Shown here piece by piece: positions 1-12,069 of a stretch of DNA of 64,000 bases (positions are counted from its first letter, which is position 1; each line of letters opens with the position of its first letter). A program made the translations under genes and the position numbers. Source of the stretch: Fasciolopsis buskii (Eukaryota > Platyhelminthes > Trematoda > Plagiorchiida > Fasciolidae); NCBI GenBank assembly GCA_008360955.1, contig LUCM01005972.1:30800-94799 (forward strand), given 5' to 3'. The notes under the pieces are model-generated. The model saw only the letters and a program-made list of their open reading frames with translations. It did not search any database and was not told where the DNA came from.

Positions 1-33
1 GTTCGGGTTCGGGTTCGGGTTCGGGTTCGGGTT
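1..33. repeat. TTCGGG hexanucleotide tandem repeat
   Basis: About five perfect TTCGGG units occupy the first 31 bases and degrade into TTGGCG. The array is cut by the window edge, so its true length is unknown. It differs from the usual animal telomere unit TTAGGG by one base (A to C). It could be a telomere-like interstitial repeat or an ordinary microsatellite. Confidence 0.85.
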
Positions 34-3000
34 GGCGTCCCAGTTCGGGCGCGGTGGATATGCACTGCTTATCATTCCTAACAAGGATGAAACAGCTGTA
101 CAGTGCTTCCATGCCTTCTTTATGCTGACTTGAGCGATCATATCACATGGTGAATGAATTATTTCATCAAAACATTCAATCTCCTACTACTAACATGTAC
201 CAAGTAATCAAGCTGTGTAGGTCATATCGAAAGCCTTCGTCGTACTTAGGCTACGTGCTTAGAAGTGATGTATCATTTGGGGGTCGATCGGTGTGAGCTA
301 GCGGACAGTAACCGTTCTTATCTTTGACTGTTTTGTGCAGCTTTTTTACCTTTCGCTTTTCGGCGCTCTCTTTTCTTTTCTTCTTCTTTGTGTTATTTTT
401 GCGTTCATTCTTTTTGCACTTTTTTTCATATTCATTTATCGTGTTGCCTGTTTGCTTTATTATTTTTTTGTGTCACTTCCTATTGCTGACACCGAATTAC
501 GCTGGTTTTCTTTTGATCTTTTATATTTCCCGCAAAGTTTAATTTGCGGATCCCCATATTTTTTCTGTTGTTGTTGCCGATCTTCCAACTTTTTTTCATG
601 ACTCGTCAGGACGCCTGCTCATAATGTCACAGTTGTAACAGATGAATAACAATTTAGTAAAGATGTTTCTCTTTTAATATGGCAGACTGGTTCACATGTT
701 CGATGAACGCGAAATCTCTTTCGCGCTCCCGAAATTCCTTGGACATACGATTTAAACATCCTTTATCAAGATATCGATTCATCGGTAGGCTAGTGGATTA
801 GTTACCAAGGTCAAAGCAATACCCAGGAAAAAACCTTTTTTGGTGTCTTTGTATTTAGCAACTCTAAGATACAATGACTCAGACCAGTCCTTCTGACCTC
901 AAAAGCAGCACTCCACTGTCTCCGCTCGGGTCGGTTGTTCATTGGCACCAGCTTCAAGGATTATGGTTAACATATCGTTTATTCGCTATTTGTGGTGCCG
1001 TCCATCGTTCGATACAACTGAGTGTAATCTTCTTTCGTTGCAATCATAGAAAAACGGAAATGGAACGCCTTGGGTTCTTTTCGTTTTGATGTCTAAACCA
1101 CCGGCAGTGTGATAGAGGTTGCAGTAGAGCACAGTTTACGTCGATTCGGACTTCAACTACAGGAGACTAAAGAGCAATCATAACAAGTGCAACTACCGGA
1201 TTAGAAATAATTTACTTCTGCGAGGTATCTGCAGCCACCTAGGATTGTGCTCGTTTTCGTTTCCGTATGCTTTGTACTCTTCGGGGTGTTTTGGAATAAT
1301 CATGTCTCCATATTCTTTCATTCGGTCCCCTAGTTCACCGCACTGGCGTGTGCAGATACAATTCCATCGCACGGTTAGACGTCTATATCATTTTCCACGT
1401 CATCTCGGAATTATATCGAAATCATTCGGGTATGTTAGCATAGTCCCTACTTGGTAGCAATATGTTTCCCTTTCACAAGACCTGGTAAGCGTACGTCTAC
1501 TCCCTGATAAAGCAGGTAATCACTACACCCTATGGTATACATGCTCTAATCTACCGTCATAAAATGTTTCAGTTTTCAGGCCTATTTGAGTGACATCTCA
1601 TAATAAACCATTTAGATGGCATTTCCGAATGTCTTAGACATAGATGTGAATGATTTGACATGAAATTTTTTACAGAGAAGCGAGATCCGAAACAAACAAA
1701 TTGCTGCAATGCTCATTTTGGGATGTCAGCAGAAAACGAATAATCCATTTTGTTTGTCCGTAAATGGTTGTTTTCGTAAAGATACACCTAAGGATATATA
1801 TTGTAAACATCAGGTTCATACTATTCATTGAATCAGTCCGCCCGATTCGCAAAGTAACCTCACTGGGTGAGGTCAGATGCACCGCAAGTCTATATGTCAT
1901 TCAATAAGCAAAGGCATGAAACGCAGTCGTCAGGCGACACAAGGGGGTGTAGGCCTACAGAAAAGTGGGAATTGCATTCCGTTTGCTGATCACTTTGGGT
2001 ATTACTAGACATTTTTGTCTCTTAAAACCCACATAGGTTTAACTCAAGTAAGCGAATGTTCACATAACTTGTAGTTCTCGTCTTTGCGCTCAATCATTAA
2101 TTTTGTCTAGTAGCATGAATAATGATTTTTTCCGAGTTGTAACGACACGTATTTGTCGATTCCAGTGGCCCGTTACAAAAATAAGGCCTCAAATTAAACA
2201 CATCATTGCAAATAAGTTTCAAATTCCTTTTGGTCACTCTAGAATTTCGGGCTACTAAAACCATATTATTATCACGTGTGAGCTAATACGTTTAGGAAAA
2301 GATTTTGTTGACACACGCCCGATGTTTGATTACCGGCATCTTATCTATTGAATGGTTTCTGTTCATATCAAGCCAGATGATCATCATGCAGTGCTTATTT
2401 GTGGTTCCGCAGTTCTATTTGAACTGCCCGGGGCGTAATACTGCTTTTTAAAGTGACGCTTATGACCATCTCTTGGGTCCCTATTTTTGATTCTCGCAAC
2501 TATTTTGGGATCACAGTAGTAAACTGCTTTCACTAGTTTAAATTTCACTCAGCATATCTAACCGAGCAAGCCAATTCTACGAATGATCAACACTTCGAAT
2601 TTTGGATAAGCACGATGGCATGTCCGATCTCAATCATGCATCAAGTCACAATGAGTGAAGTGGATCGTTGGTTAGCTCCAGTTGTAGTTATCCTCCCAGA
2701 TGCAGTGCGTCATTTGCTCCATAATCAGTGGTACTGTTTCGACCTTGTTACAGTGTACAAAATTTGATCTGATTAATCCTGATGAGTCCACCGAACTGAA
2801 CTGGTCAGAGGTTGTATTCATGCAAACTGGTCTAAGATTCAAACATGAGGCATCTGCCGATCGTTGAACAACGGGCATCTTCCCAAGTCCACTCGACAAT
2901 TTTCAATGTTATGGAATCAATCTTGAAATCGCGAAGGCTGTCTCGAATGATAGTAACAGTTGCCAGTTGACCAAATGCTAATTTCAGACCATTCAAACGT

Positions 3001-4496
3001 CTCTAGGTTTTGGATCTCATCATCTGCAACACTCGGTCACCCTGGCTACAGGTCTTAGTGAGATTTTGCGTGCTTGGAATGTGTGCGAAGGAGCGAGGAT
3101 TCGCGTACGTGCCTGTCTTGATACAAGTGGATAACGGTTGCCGGAGTAGTCATCTTCCCGCAAAAAACTATTATTTCGTAATCCGGTGCCAGACGTGATA
3201 TTCCAATCAAACATACCGTCTCGCAGCAGGGTGGATTGCACGAAAGTCGGTCACCGACCTTGACCTAGTCTTCTAAGCCAAGAAAGTTGGCACGTGCACA
3301 ATGTGGACACATGATAGTAGACTACACGAGATTCTGTCAATCGAAACTTGACAGATCATAACGAGTCTAATCACTAATCAAACACCAAACTGGGTAAAAA
3401 AACTCGAATAGCCGTGGTATTACTGGTTCTTATTTAGAAGTTCCTTACGCTTCTGGTCATTTGACGAACTGGATTAAAAAAGCAACTCCAGTTTTTTAGG
3501 CTTCTGGTGGCGTTGCTCTTTCGGAATCAACAATAATTCTCCCAATTCGCATGGCAATTTGTGAAAACGATAGTTCTGGTTTCCCGTTTAATGACAGGCT
3601 ATCATTGAAACTGGGGTTCAAAGCTCTCCATTCACAAAACTTCAAAGGTCGTCATCTGAGGCACGCGAGTGATTAATATTGGACAATACCGAAATTCTCG
3701 GTGAAGGTTCAGAAAAGTGTGCACCAAATCTCTTCTGCGTACAAGAGGCAATTTCTTCCGACTTTCATTCCGTAGGACGGATGCGATGATCTGGTTCAGC
3801 TCTTTCCACATTTCTTTGGGCAGTGGCTCTTCATATCCATTACGTTTTATTCGGGCTGCCTAGATTTTAATCCTCCCAAATAGGTCTAATAAGTGCGCAT
3901 TCAGAATGAAGTCGAACCACATAACGAGAAATGTATGCCTATTTACTAAAACCATTTTATCCAGGTGCGTATCTCGTGACACATGATTAGAAATTGTTTA
4001 CCAACCTTGAGAACGCTTTATTTTTACCATGTAATACTCTGAATTTTTCGTAAGATAAAAAAATCAGGCGATTCTTAACCCTTGTTGACCATGAGGATTG
4101 ATGTAAGGTGATCAGAATGCCAAACAAAAATAACGCAAAATAAGGGGAATCCAATACAACAGATGAAAGAAAGATTATGAAAATGAACAAAACGTTTTTA
4201 TTGTTTTTATTTTCATCATATGGGTTTTGGCGTTTTGCCATTATTGTTTAGTCCTCACAGTTCACAGAAGCCACATAAGAGGGTGGAATAGTACCCGTGC
4301 GACCGGTTACATTTTCAGCCATGTTCATCACCGTATTAAATCAGAAATTTCTTGAAAATTCCCACTGAGCACATTGAGAAGCCCGTTTTCGATGATTGGT
4401 ACTCATGCCATTAAATCACTACAAATTTGGAGAAAATTTCTTTTGGAGGGGTTGGATTAGTTAAATAAAAATATGGCTAGGGAAGGGAATTGTGAT
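34..4496. other. No recognisable gene
   Basis: I read both strands and found only short open frames without family resemblance. Low-complexity T-rich sequence lies at about 340-600. A CTGATGAG box near 2780 was tested as a hammerhead ribozyme and rejected. Some of this may be decayed transposon sequence that is too diverged to name by eye. Confidence 0.5.
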
Positions 4497-5290
4497 TTTA
4501 CGTGCATAACCTGAAAATACAAGAACGTGTTGTGTTAATTGTTTTGTTGTCTAGGGTTTTCATTGGGACGGAGGATGGGCCAGGGAGAGTTGAGGGGCAA
4601 CCACGAATTGTTTTGGAGCGCATAGTGAAGACTGATCGCGACGGCTTCCGTGGTGCTCAAGAGACAATACTTTGCCTACCTGGATTGTTGGCCACTGACC
4701 TTATACAGGGTCCGGAAAGCTTGCGTCACATTCACGGTGTGGTTAGTCTGTGGTAGATGTGAAACGACTGCGCTATTAGGCGACTTAATTGTTCCAATGC
4801 CCAAACATGCGGAGTGGTGGTCACGAATGTGTTCAGACAAGCGCCTGGTCGTGCAGTCGATGTACATTGTCCCATAGGAATATGTGAATGACTAATCGCA
4901 AAACGGGGCTGCAGAATCGGGAACTTTGTCTTTCAACCGTAGTGACACCAAGGAGCGAGATTTAGACATTATTCGAAGCTTGGCTGCATAAAATGTCTTG
5001 TTGATAGCGCTCGTCGGTCTTATTCGTGCTATCTCTGCTAGCGTGTCACCTTTGCAAGGCGGCGATTTGTTTAATGGCTTTCTCTCCATCGCCGCCCTTT
5101 TCAGTCTCCCAAATCTCATCAGTTAATCGACTTGGGCAGTCATTTTCAGTGAATACTCTCCTTGCCATCTGAAGTTCTTCTTCGAGAGTATCTTCCATAC
5201 AAATTTTTTTCGCTCTGGCTACGAAACATCTAACTACGCACCTCTTCACATTAAGAGGTAAAAAGTTATGAAATTTGATATATGGTCCAT
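4497..5290 (-). pseudogene. Penelope-like element fragment: RT-to-endonuclease linker and GIY-YIG domain
   Basis: Read on the minus strand, several frames together give the C-terminal part of a Penelope-like retroelement protein. The first part (about 5290-5046) contains FHNFLPLNVKR and a basic ARAKKIC..DTLEEEL stretch, typical of the region after the reverse transcriptase. A second frame (5119-4892) holds NKTFYAAKL and LKDKVPDSAAPFC, the lead-in to the endonuclease. A third (4867-4676) starts MYIDCTTRRLSEHIRDHH, the GIY-YIG core seen as YIG-TTRRLSERIREH in relatives. The tail (about 4640-4530) resembles the LCxQKxFVxxLSLPWP ending of such proteins. Frameshifts between the parts show that it is dead. 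Penelope-like elements copy RNA and use the GIY-YIG nuclease for target cleavage. No reverse transcriptase palm was found upstream, so the copy is 5'-truncated or too decayed. Confidence 0.75.
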
Positions 5291-7524
5291 ACCACGGGGT
5301 TTTTGTTGTGTATTGGTATATGTTTCGTGGGACAATTTAAATCAGAAATGTTGTTTATCCGTCGATAACTAACCAGAAACCCGAAATGTGACAATCAAGG
5401 TTGACTCAAAAGGTGAACATTTTTACACTCTTAAACCAACTAACCGTTTCATTCTGACCCAACGTATGGAATATGTCCGAGTTGATGATGATCGTGCGAA
5501 GTGAATGTCTGAGTCACAATAGCGTTCTTCGCCATTACCTCTCATACTGGAGTAGTACTCTGGCGGTAGCTTAGACCAATTAAAGAGGGCTGGCAAAGGA
5601 CCTCAAAGCGAATTAGTTGGATCTCGCAGCAGTAATGTCAATGACGGATGCCTTTTATGATCAATGAAGAGAATACGTGTGATATTCACCAATAATCGGG
5701 TCTTGCTTAGTAGTTCAAACAGTTCCCTGACCGGTACAAAAACTACAACAACAAAAATTTATAACCAAAGGAACCGTCGCGATTAAACAAAAATATCATT
5801 TTACTCTCACAAACTATTTACAGTCCGGAAGTGAGTAACCAAAACAGCCTATCTGAACTTTGTCCGAACGGCCGAATCTGCACTGATTATTATTCCACTG
5901 GTCTTCTCCCGTTAGCAAAATAAAGGCATTCGTTTTACACAAATATGCCAAAAGTAATTTCATGATTATTGGATCTCACATGGCATAGACATTGTTTAAT
6001 ATTATTGCATTCACCTCAGAGTCAAGCTAATTGTGAAAGCTTACGTTACGATGCTGCAGCCAGTGGGCTTGCTGACTATTCCCTGTTTATGCCATGTGTG
6101 ATGAGAAAAGTCAGCTGGTGGCATAGCGGTAAACGATAGAAAATCAATGCTCTGCTAATTTGTGAGGCTGTTCCTTTGTTTTGATGTCCATCAAATCATT
6201 TAGTTTTTTTCGGTTTCCGAATGTGAACTATACATGCGGAAAAGTACATAAAAAAATGAGTTGAAATCCGGTAGGAAAATCAAACAGAGGTGAGAATAAT
6301 TCGCTTTTGCGGTGGCCTACAAACATGGGTTCTCAAGTCGAATTACAACTTCTGTCTGGCTGCAAATGCGAATTTAAATTGGTGTATTTGTAACTCTTTT
6401 TTGCCATCTCTCTGTCAAATGACCAGAGAAATCCATCAGAAAAAATTAAAAAAACAGAAGTCCACATATTCTACTTGGTTTTATGCTCCAATTGCTGGCA
6501 TCGCATCACCTTTTCTCCAGCTAACAGTCACCAAATGAGCGTGTAATGCATATTCATGGACCACAAAATCAAACCATGTTGGCCACTGTGGACAGAATTA
6601 GTCCAGTCTGCGAAGGTATTATTGTCAAATCAACAGCCATCTACACAGCCACTGTATAAACAACGGACACTCGCAATCCAATCACCTTTCTCGGTTTTTA
6701 GACAATTTTCTGTACTGCTGAAAGGTTGAAAATGCGGTTAAACAACACCAAAGACTGACTAGTTTGAACGCGAACCCTAGAACGAAAAACATCGATCACG
6801 ATCAAAGGAAAAGTCATTTTTCTATTAATGTTTCTTTGGCAATTCTAGAACGCTAAAGTTAAACGAAACTTCAGTGAAAGTTTATTATTTCGTGAACTCA
6901 CAGGCAGCAAAAAATCATTTTACGCATTAAGGATTTAGACCGTTAATAGCAAGAGGTAATTACAGCGGGTCAGTCAGTTAATCATTCATTCCTTCATGAA
7001 GTCTTTTGAAAAGCACTTGATTGTTTGGTTGGTTAGTTCATTAACGTAGACACCTGGCAAAAGAGTCCACCTACTAATCAGTTAATCGGCTAGATATTCA
7101 TTCAGCGATCCATCAAGTGGACCAGCTAATCCTCTATTATTCATCCAACGGGATTGAATAAACAATAGGTGAAGGTAACTTTTACGTGACTATGCTGTTC
7201 GTGATCAGATATCTGCCTGCTGGTACGCGACATGTGCAAGACACAAGACAGATTTTCTGAAGGCTGGTTCTGGAGTACAAAGTGACAAAAAAGAATCGAG
7301 CGCTGAGATCGGAACGAAATGCAGAGGGATTGCCATGCAATGAGTGGCAAGAGTATCGTAAGTGTTTGAAGCAAGCTTCTAACAAGCACTTTTGTATAAG
7401 ACAAGTCCAGTGTTAACCGGATTAGCAACAGAGTAAAAGAAACGCGAGTAACCAGTAGAATATTACGATTGAAGAGGTCTAAATTTTTTTCTAACAGCCC
7501 GAAGAGATTAAAAGGGAAACCTAG
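5291..7524. other. No recognisable gene
   Basis: No coding region, RNA gene or repeat could be supported on either strand. The lower end adjoins the Penelope-like fragment, so some upstream (reverse transcriptase) sequence of that element may be hidden here beyond recognition. Confidence 0.45.
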
Positions 7525-7895
7525 GGTAAGCCGTGAAGGTCAACGGGCAGGGGCCTGACCAAGTCGTATCCTGGTCCTCCAGATTGAGGATTGATTTGAG
7601 CTAGCAACTAAATCGGAAAGGTGAGTGGAAGAATAATTGATCCAAGTAGATGGGATTGACTAAGCCACTTCATACACTCTTGGGTACAGTTTCTCGTCAG
7701 AACCAAAAGTTTTTGTTGAGAACCCCAATTATTCTCCTGTTTATTGCTTGGACTCCTTAACAGTCGTTGTCCAAAAACCTCAGTACTGGCTCAAACACAA
7801 TGAATTCCATATTGCATCAGGCGTTGCGCAGGATAATCAAGACCGCGTTACTCATTGCTTCGAACAGATGGGCAGTGGTAAGCATGCATTTACTC
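7525..7895 (+). repeat. Diverged 5' leader fragment of the RTE-like family
   Basis: This stretch aligns by eye to the 5' leader of RTE copy A at about 14990-15330. Shared landmarks are GGTCAA.GGG.AG, TCCTGGTCCT, GATTTGAG.TAGCAACT, GTGGAAGA.TAATTGATCCAAG, TTGTTGAGAACCC and GCGCA.GA.AATCA. It ends a few bases before the single ambiguous base of the window (N at 7916). Beyond that N, unrelated LINE sequence on the opposite strand begins, so this is a truncated leader joined to another element. Confidence 0.65.
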
Positions 7896-7916
7896 CGACT
7901 CCCCATGATGAGTTAN

Positions 7917-8836
7917 AAAGAAACGGTGGAAGAACAGCACCCTGTTGCACTCCTGAGTTGTTAATCAACGGTTTCGAAACTTTGCCATCCATTCGCGTGC
8001 AATGGATTCGGCTAGTAAGGTAATCAGGCAGCAATACTAATAAAGACCTGGGTCAACCAAATGTTTGCAGTTTGTGAAGTAGAAGAGACCGCAGGACCGA
8101 ATCGAATGCCGATGAATAGTCCAGGAAGGCGGAACGCACAGATTTCACTGACGCGTTTAATGACTTACAAATGTGGTGCATGAGGGAGGCGACGGCGTCC
8201 AAAGTGGATCTGTTAGATTTATAAGTAAGCTGAAATGGGTTGTCAGGAGGGTACATAGAAGAACGCAGGCGCTTTAGTATAGCACGCTCCGTCAGTTTAA
8301 GACCGGAAGACGTTAAAGCGATGGGGTGAAAGCGTTTTGCTCAAGCAGTAGAACTGCTAGATTTTGGGATGGGAATAATAATAACAGGTCTTCAACAGTC
8401 AGGGATGGAAGACGTGATTAATGACGAGTTAATTAGAGAAGTCAATGCATCCGTCAGTGCCACAGCACCATGCCTCAAAATAGCTGAGGACAGACTGTCA
8501 GGACCAACCCCTGTGGTAATTTTAGTGGTGCGGAGAAGGTCGAGCACTTTCTCTCTAGAAAAACTTGTAACTGTCATATCATCACCCTGACCAAATATGG
8601 CTGGGGTAAAAGTGGGAGGATGGATGAAAGCACGATTGATGCTGTCGATATCCGCAGAAGTTTTTATATGCTTCTTCTCCTTCTCACACAACAGCCGAAT
8701 GCCTTGACATAGGAATCGATTGCTTTTACCATTCAAGAGCTGAATCAGTTTACTCAGCTACCGAACACACACGCATGGACCGACTAAACTCACTGGCCGT
8801 AGACTGTCACTCCCAATTAGTCAACTGTTATATTGC
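7917..8836 (-). pseudogene. CR1/Rex1-like LINE reverse transcriptase fragment
   Basis: On the minus strand, successive frames give the classic order of a non-LTR reverse transcriptase. The fingers-side linker has GVGPDSLSSAILRHGA (8736-8392). Next comes PIALTSSGLKLTERAILKRL (about 8320-8260), then motif A FLDYSSAFDSV with its catalytic aspartate (8256-8053). YLTSRIHCTRMDGKVS and motif B SGVQQGAVLPPFL follow (8034-7917). Frame breaks occur near 8350 and 8045. Motif C (the second aspartate pair) is absent because the reading stops at the N at 7916, where a piece of RTE leader begins in the opposite orientation. The combination NRSTLDAVASL and DYSSAFDS recalls Rex1/CR1-type elements; the clade is an inference. 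No endonuclease domain was recognised upstream. Confidence 0.8.
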
Positions 8837-9735
8837 CTCAAAAAACATGGAACACGGTAGCCGAAACGTCGACTCATCACAGACATTTCCGATAGCACTG
8901 CAGTTTAAGAATTCAACCGAGAAATGATAGAAATGAACGCCGACAGTTCCCGCAACATTCACCCGTTAGCAATGCACTGGCGCCCCAATGATAAGGGACA
9001 GTATTAGGCATATTCTTCTTATAGGATTAAGGCCTTAGTTCAGAGTGGTCTTCCATCTATGTTTCTTGCATCAACTGAACTAGACTGAGCACAGCCAAGG
9101 TCTAAAACCTTCAGTGAAACGGCGTCTGGTGGGTGAAAACAGCGGATTCTAATTACGCTGACAAGACCTACTAAGAGATCCAATGGCTAGGAAGAAAACC
9201 CGTCTAATTTGTGGATGATGGGCCCACGAAGTCGCATTCATTTATTTCGGATGGAGAACCCCCTAAGAAACCATAGGAAACCAAGCGCTGACGTGATGCT
9301 GTCTTGGAATCAGGACTCGTCTTTACAAAGATTAGAGATGTGCTCATTTGAAAAACACTGTGGCGATGGAGGGCTCTAAATCCAAATTTCATTAAACTTC
9401 ATGGTCTTCACGAAGCCCGCTTATAGATTCCAAAGACTCGATATCATTATAGTAAAATGTCCTGGCTGTTAGTAACTCAAAAAGGACCAAAATCGCTCGT
9501 TACGGTAACGTGACAATCGTCAAACATATGGATAAATTGCTAGCAACAGTGGGTTTTCTACATGCTAGGCATTTCAACGAAAATACGCTCAATAATCGTA
9601 CTTCTTTATGGTTGGCATTCATACGTACGCGAATCTCGCATACTAGTAGCAATGATGTTTCCTCAGACAGAAAAATTTGACCTACGATGTTGTCCCTGTT
9701 AACCTGTAAGTATTTCACGGCTACCTGGGTAACGT
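8837..9735. other. No recognisable gene
   Basis: Nothing assignable on either strand. The right edge runs into a decayed RTE copy, so part of this interval may be its unrecognisable upstream portion. Confidence 0.4.
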
Positions 9736-10490
9736 GAACATGTCAGAGAGGCATTTTGCATCTTTGAAGCACAAAGTTCTGTTGTAGAGCTGAACTGGCT
9801 CAAGGGTGAACCTTGTTATTCGAAGGGAAAAGATAGGCGAAAGGGATAAGCCTCGTTATTCGGGCAGCTTCATCTCTGGTAGTCGTATATCAGAAGAAGT
9901 GTCTTCGCAGAAAGTTCGATTGACATTTACCAACTTGGAATTCCCACGGTCTGGACGCGACATCCGATTATTGATCAAAAATTAGATTCACACCGCGGCA
10001 GTAAGGTAAATCGAGCTCTACAATGTCAAAATACAATCGTTATAAATGGAACATAAGAATAGACTACCAGTGTTTGAATACCAGAGCCGCTGTGGTGTGT
10101 GGGTGTCGCTCAAATATGGCGGGAGAATTCTATCAGTAAGTCATGAGTAAAACGCAAGTCACTGAGTCACGGAGCTCAGTCGATCGACGAGCAATGAAGT
10201 GGAATAAGTTAAGATGGTTGGGACATGTAGTATGATTGCTCGCAGATTGACCCCTTCGATATACGCTGTCCTGTGGGGCTATCATTGGTTGGAGGATGGG
10301 TCAAAGTGGTTAATTCACGACGAAGCGAAAGGGTATAAAAACCTTAACCAGTGAACAATCTCGAGTAGGTCCAGTCAGATAACCGAGCTGGGGCCATAAA
10401 GTCTCTCAACAAGATGGCTGGAGATCATAGGCAATACAGCCAAATACAAGAATCAGAGGCGTTCTTGCATTTACAGTTATTTTGACTTAT
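9736..10490 (+). pseudogene. RTE-like reverse transcriptase C-terminal region, decayed (copy G)
   Basis: Piecing frames on the plus strand gives the region downstream of the YADD motif of an RTE-type LINE. Landmarks are a FAPSKCKVLLQD-like stretch (about 9755-9790), GSFISGSRISEEVSS (about 9865-9905), SGRDIRLLIK followed by a stop and IHTAAVR (about 9950-10000), QIWRENSIS (about 10110), KLRWLGHV (about 10205-10230) and KNLT..SRVGPVR (about 10338-10380). Each matches the thumb or C-terminal order GSCISPGG, LWRRRDIRL, LRWLGHVLRM and WGP of flatworm RTE elements. Frame changes and stops are frequent, so it is an old dead copy from a subfamily distinct from copies A-D. No palm domain is present. 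Confidence 0.7.
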
Positions 10491-10770
10491 GGTCATAGGA
10501 TTATTATTTCACTAATATTCGATGCTGCCAGGTAGCGACCAAAACGAAAGCGTATTAGCGCAAGGCTAGAAGTCGTTGTTAAAACCCATACACGAACGCA
10601 CGTGTACGAGTAAGTGAAAGATGATCGACCTCTGATGGTTACCATCAGCACTGATTGACCCTCATTGATGCTCGTGTACTGCGGAGACTGTGCTGGCGCT
10701 GGTACGTATCCTCAGTAGTTATCAGTTCCTGGTCAGATATATTCTTCACAATACAAATTCACGATTAAAT

Positions 10771-10917
10771 TCATCATCCTCACCATAGTTCAGCATTAAA
10801 CAGCAAGGCAAGCCTCACTGACCGGTGCTTTTTTCCCAAGGTTACATTTTTCTATAAAGAGTGAACATGCAAGGGGAAAAAGGAGTAGACTTACACAGGC
10901 GGGAAAAGAAAAGAATG
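10771..10917 (-). repeat. 3'-end remnant of the RTE-like family (copy H)
   Basis: The plus-strand sequence from a CATCATC tail through CAGCATTAAACAGCAAGGCAA, CCTCACTGACCG, TTCTATAAA.GAGTGAA and ACACAGGCGGGAAAA matches the reverse complement of the 3' UTR of copies C, D and J. It is therefore a severely 5'-truncated copy on the minus strand, only about 150 bp long, with a diverged GATGA-type tail. Confidence 0.75.
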
Positions 10918-11442
10918 ACGGAGTAGCCTACGATTAAATGGATTGCGGGCATGACAAAAAACAAGATTTTCAGACTAAACATCCGATTAGTTTAATCGTA
11001 AATTTTCAATAGAAATACGGCGGTGTTTATTGCAATCCGCTAGACGAATTTCAGATTCGACGTGCTTACTGGTCTAAGGAGAGTCCGTAGATTGCCAATT
11101 TTTCAAGCCTTCCAAAGTTTTTACTGCATAGTTACTTTACCAGTGTAGTGGGAAGGACGCAGACTACAGTTACAAGGTGAACAGATTTCTTTGAGGAACA
11201 TGCAACTATTTCCTTGAAATTATGAGTATGACGACAAATGGGAAATTATCTTTTTTAAATGCACGAAATATTACTATTTTGGATTAAGCCCACAGATTTT
11301 GCCGTTCATCTCTCTGACTAACGGTAACGTACCATTTACTCTTTTGCTCAGACCTACCGCAAAAGCCATCGGGAGAGGGGAAAATGAACTGGTATTACAC
11401 GGCATATCAAGCTGAGATTATGGCTTTATGGTGGATGCTCAC

Positions 11443-11882
11443 TTTGGGAGAATTACGCAGTGCCTTGGCAACAGATTTAGCAGCCTCCAGAGGTATCATG
11501 TTCGGATCTTCAATTCGTCGGGTCGTTACTTTGCTGAGAGAATGCATAGCCTTCTTTGGTTGGCGACCGGTTGCAGTTTTTATCGAATTCCGAGCTGGTG
11601 TGATAGGCCTAAGAGATGGCTGCCATTGAGCTTCATCTCGCCACGCACGCAATCGATCGAAGGCAGCATCTGCTCGCACGATTTCATCGGTGACCAGAGC
11701 CCAATAACCGGCTAGGTCATTTGCGTCTGCCTTGGGTGCCTGATTCTCCTTAGAACCCGCATCCGATAAGGTAGACGCCGTGTCACTCTGTACTGCCATA
11801 TCGACTAGACTCAAGAAGAAGGGAATTTTCTTTTGCAGAACCAACCGGCACTTGCAGACCGTAGCTCGGATAGCATCCAAAG
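11443..11882 (-). CDS. DLGAP/HURP-like gene, exon with GKAP-domain C-terminal half
   Basis: A 440-nt open segment on the minus strand lies between an acceptor (CTTCTTTTAG, exon begins at 11882) and a donor (GTGAGC, exon ends at 11443). Joined in phase to the exon at 13617-13863, it begins ALDAIRATVCKCRLVL..FLSLVD, the GKAP pattern DLIRTAVGQTRLLM..FEGLVDD. After a serine-rich linker it has DLAGYWALVTDEIVRADAAF, matching DLxGFWDMVxxQIEDVxxxF of DLGAP proteins. The linker contains SKENQ, a KEN box. Vertebrate HURP/DLGAP5 is a spindle microtubule protein destroyed at mitotic exit, and other DLGAPs are synaptic scaffolds; the KEN motif favours the HURP side, which is an inference. The frame stays open past the donor to a stop at 11407, so this could instead be the last exon. 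Confidence 0.75.
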
Positions 11883-12069
11883 CTAAAAGAAGTACCGAAA
11901 AACAAACATGAGCAAAGTGAAGGAAAACCGAAAGAGGAAACAATAAAAAACTAGAACAGTGAGACGATTATCAGTAATGAGCAATACGAACCGTGATTGA
12001 ACGCAGCAAAAACCAACTACATTCAAAAAAATTTCAAGTTACGTCAAATAAGCAAGGCAAACGAAGTGA

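Noticed and set aside
2770..2815. CCTGATGAGTCC box resembling a hammerhead ribozyme core
   Set aside because: The stem II partner (GGAC) and the CGAAA box are absent; only a GAAC follows. Similar partial matches near 17927, 48752 and 61336 also lack stem II or GAAA in the right place.
11384..11715. Plus-strand frames of 81 and 95 codons
   Set aside because: They are antisense to the DLGAP/HURP-like exon and have no recognisable content.
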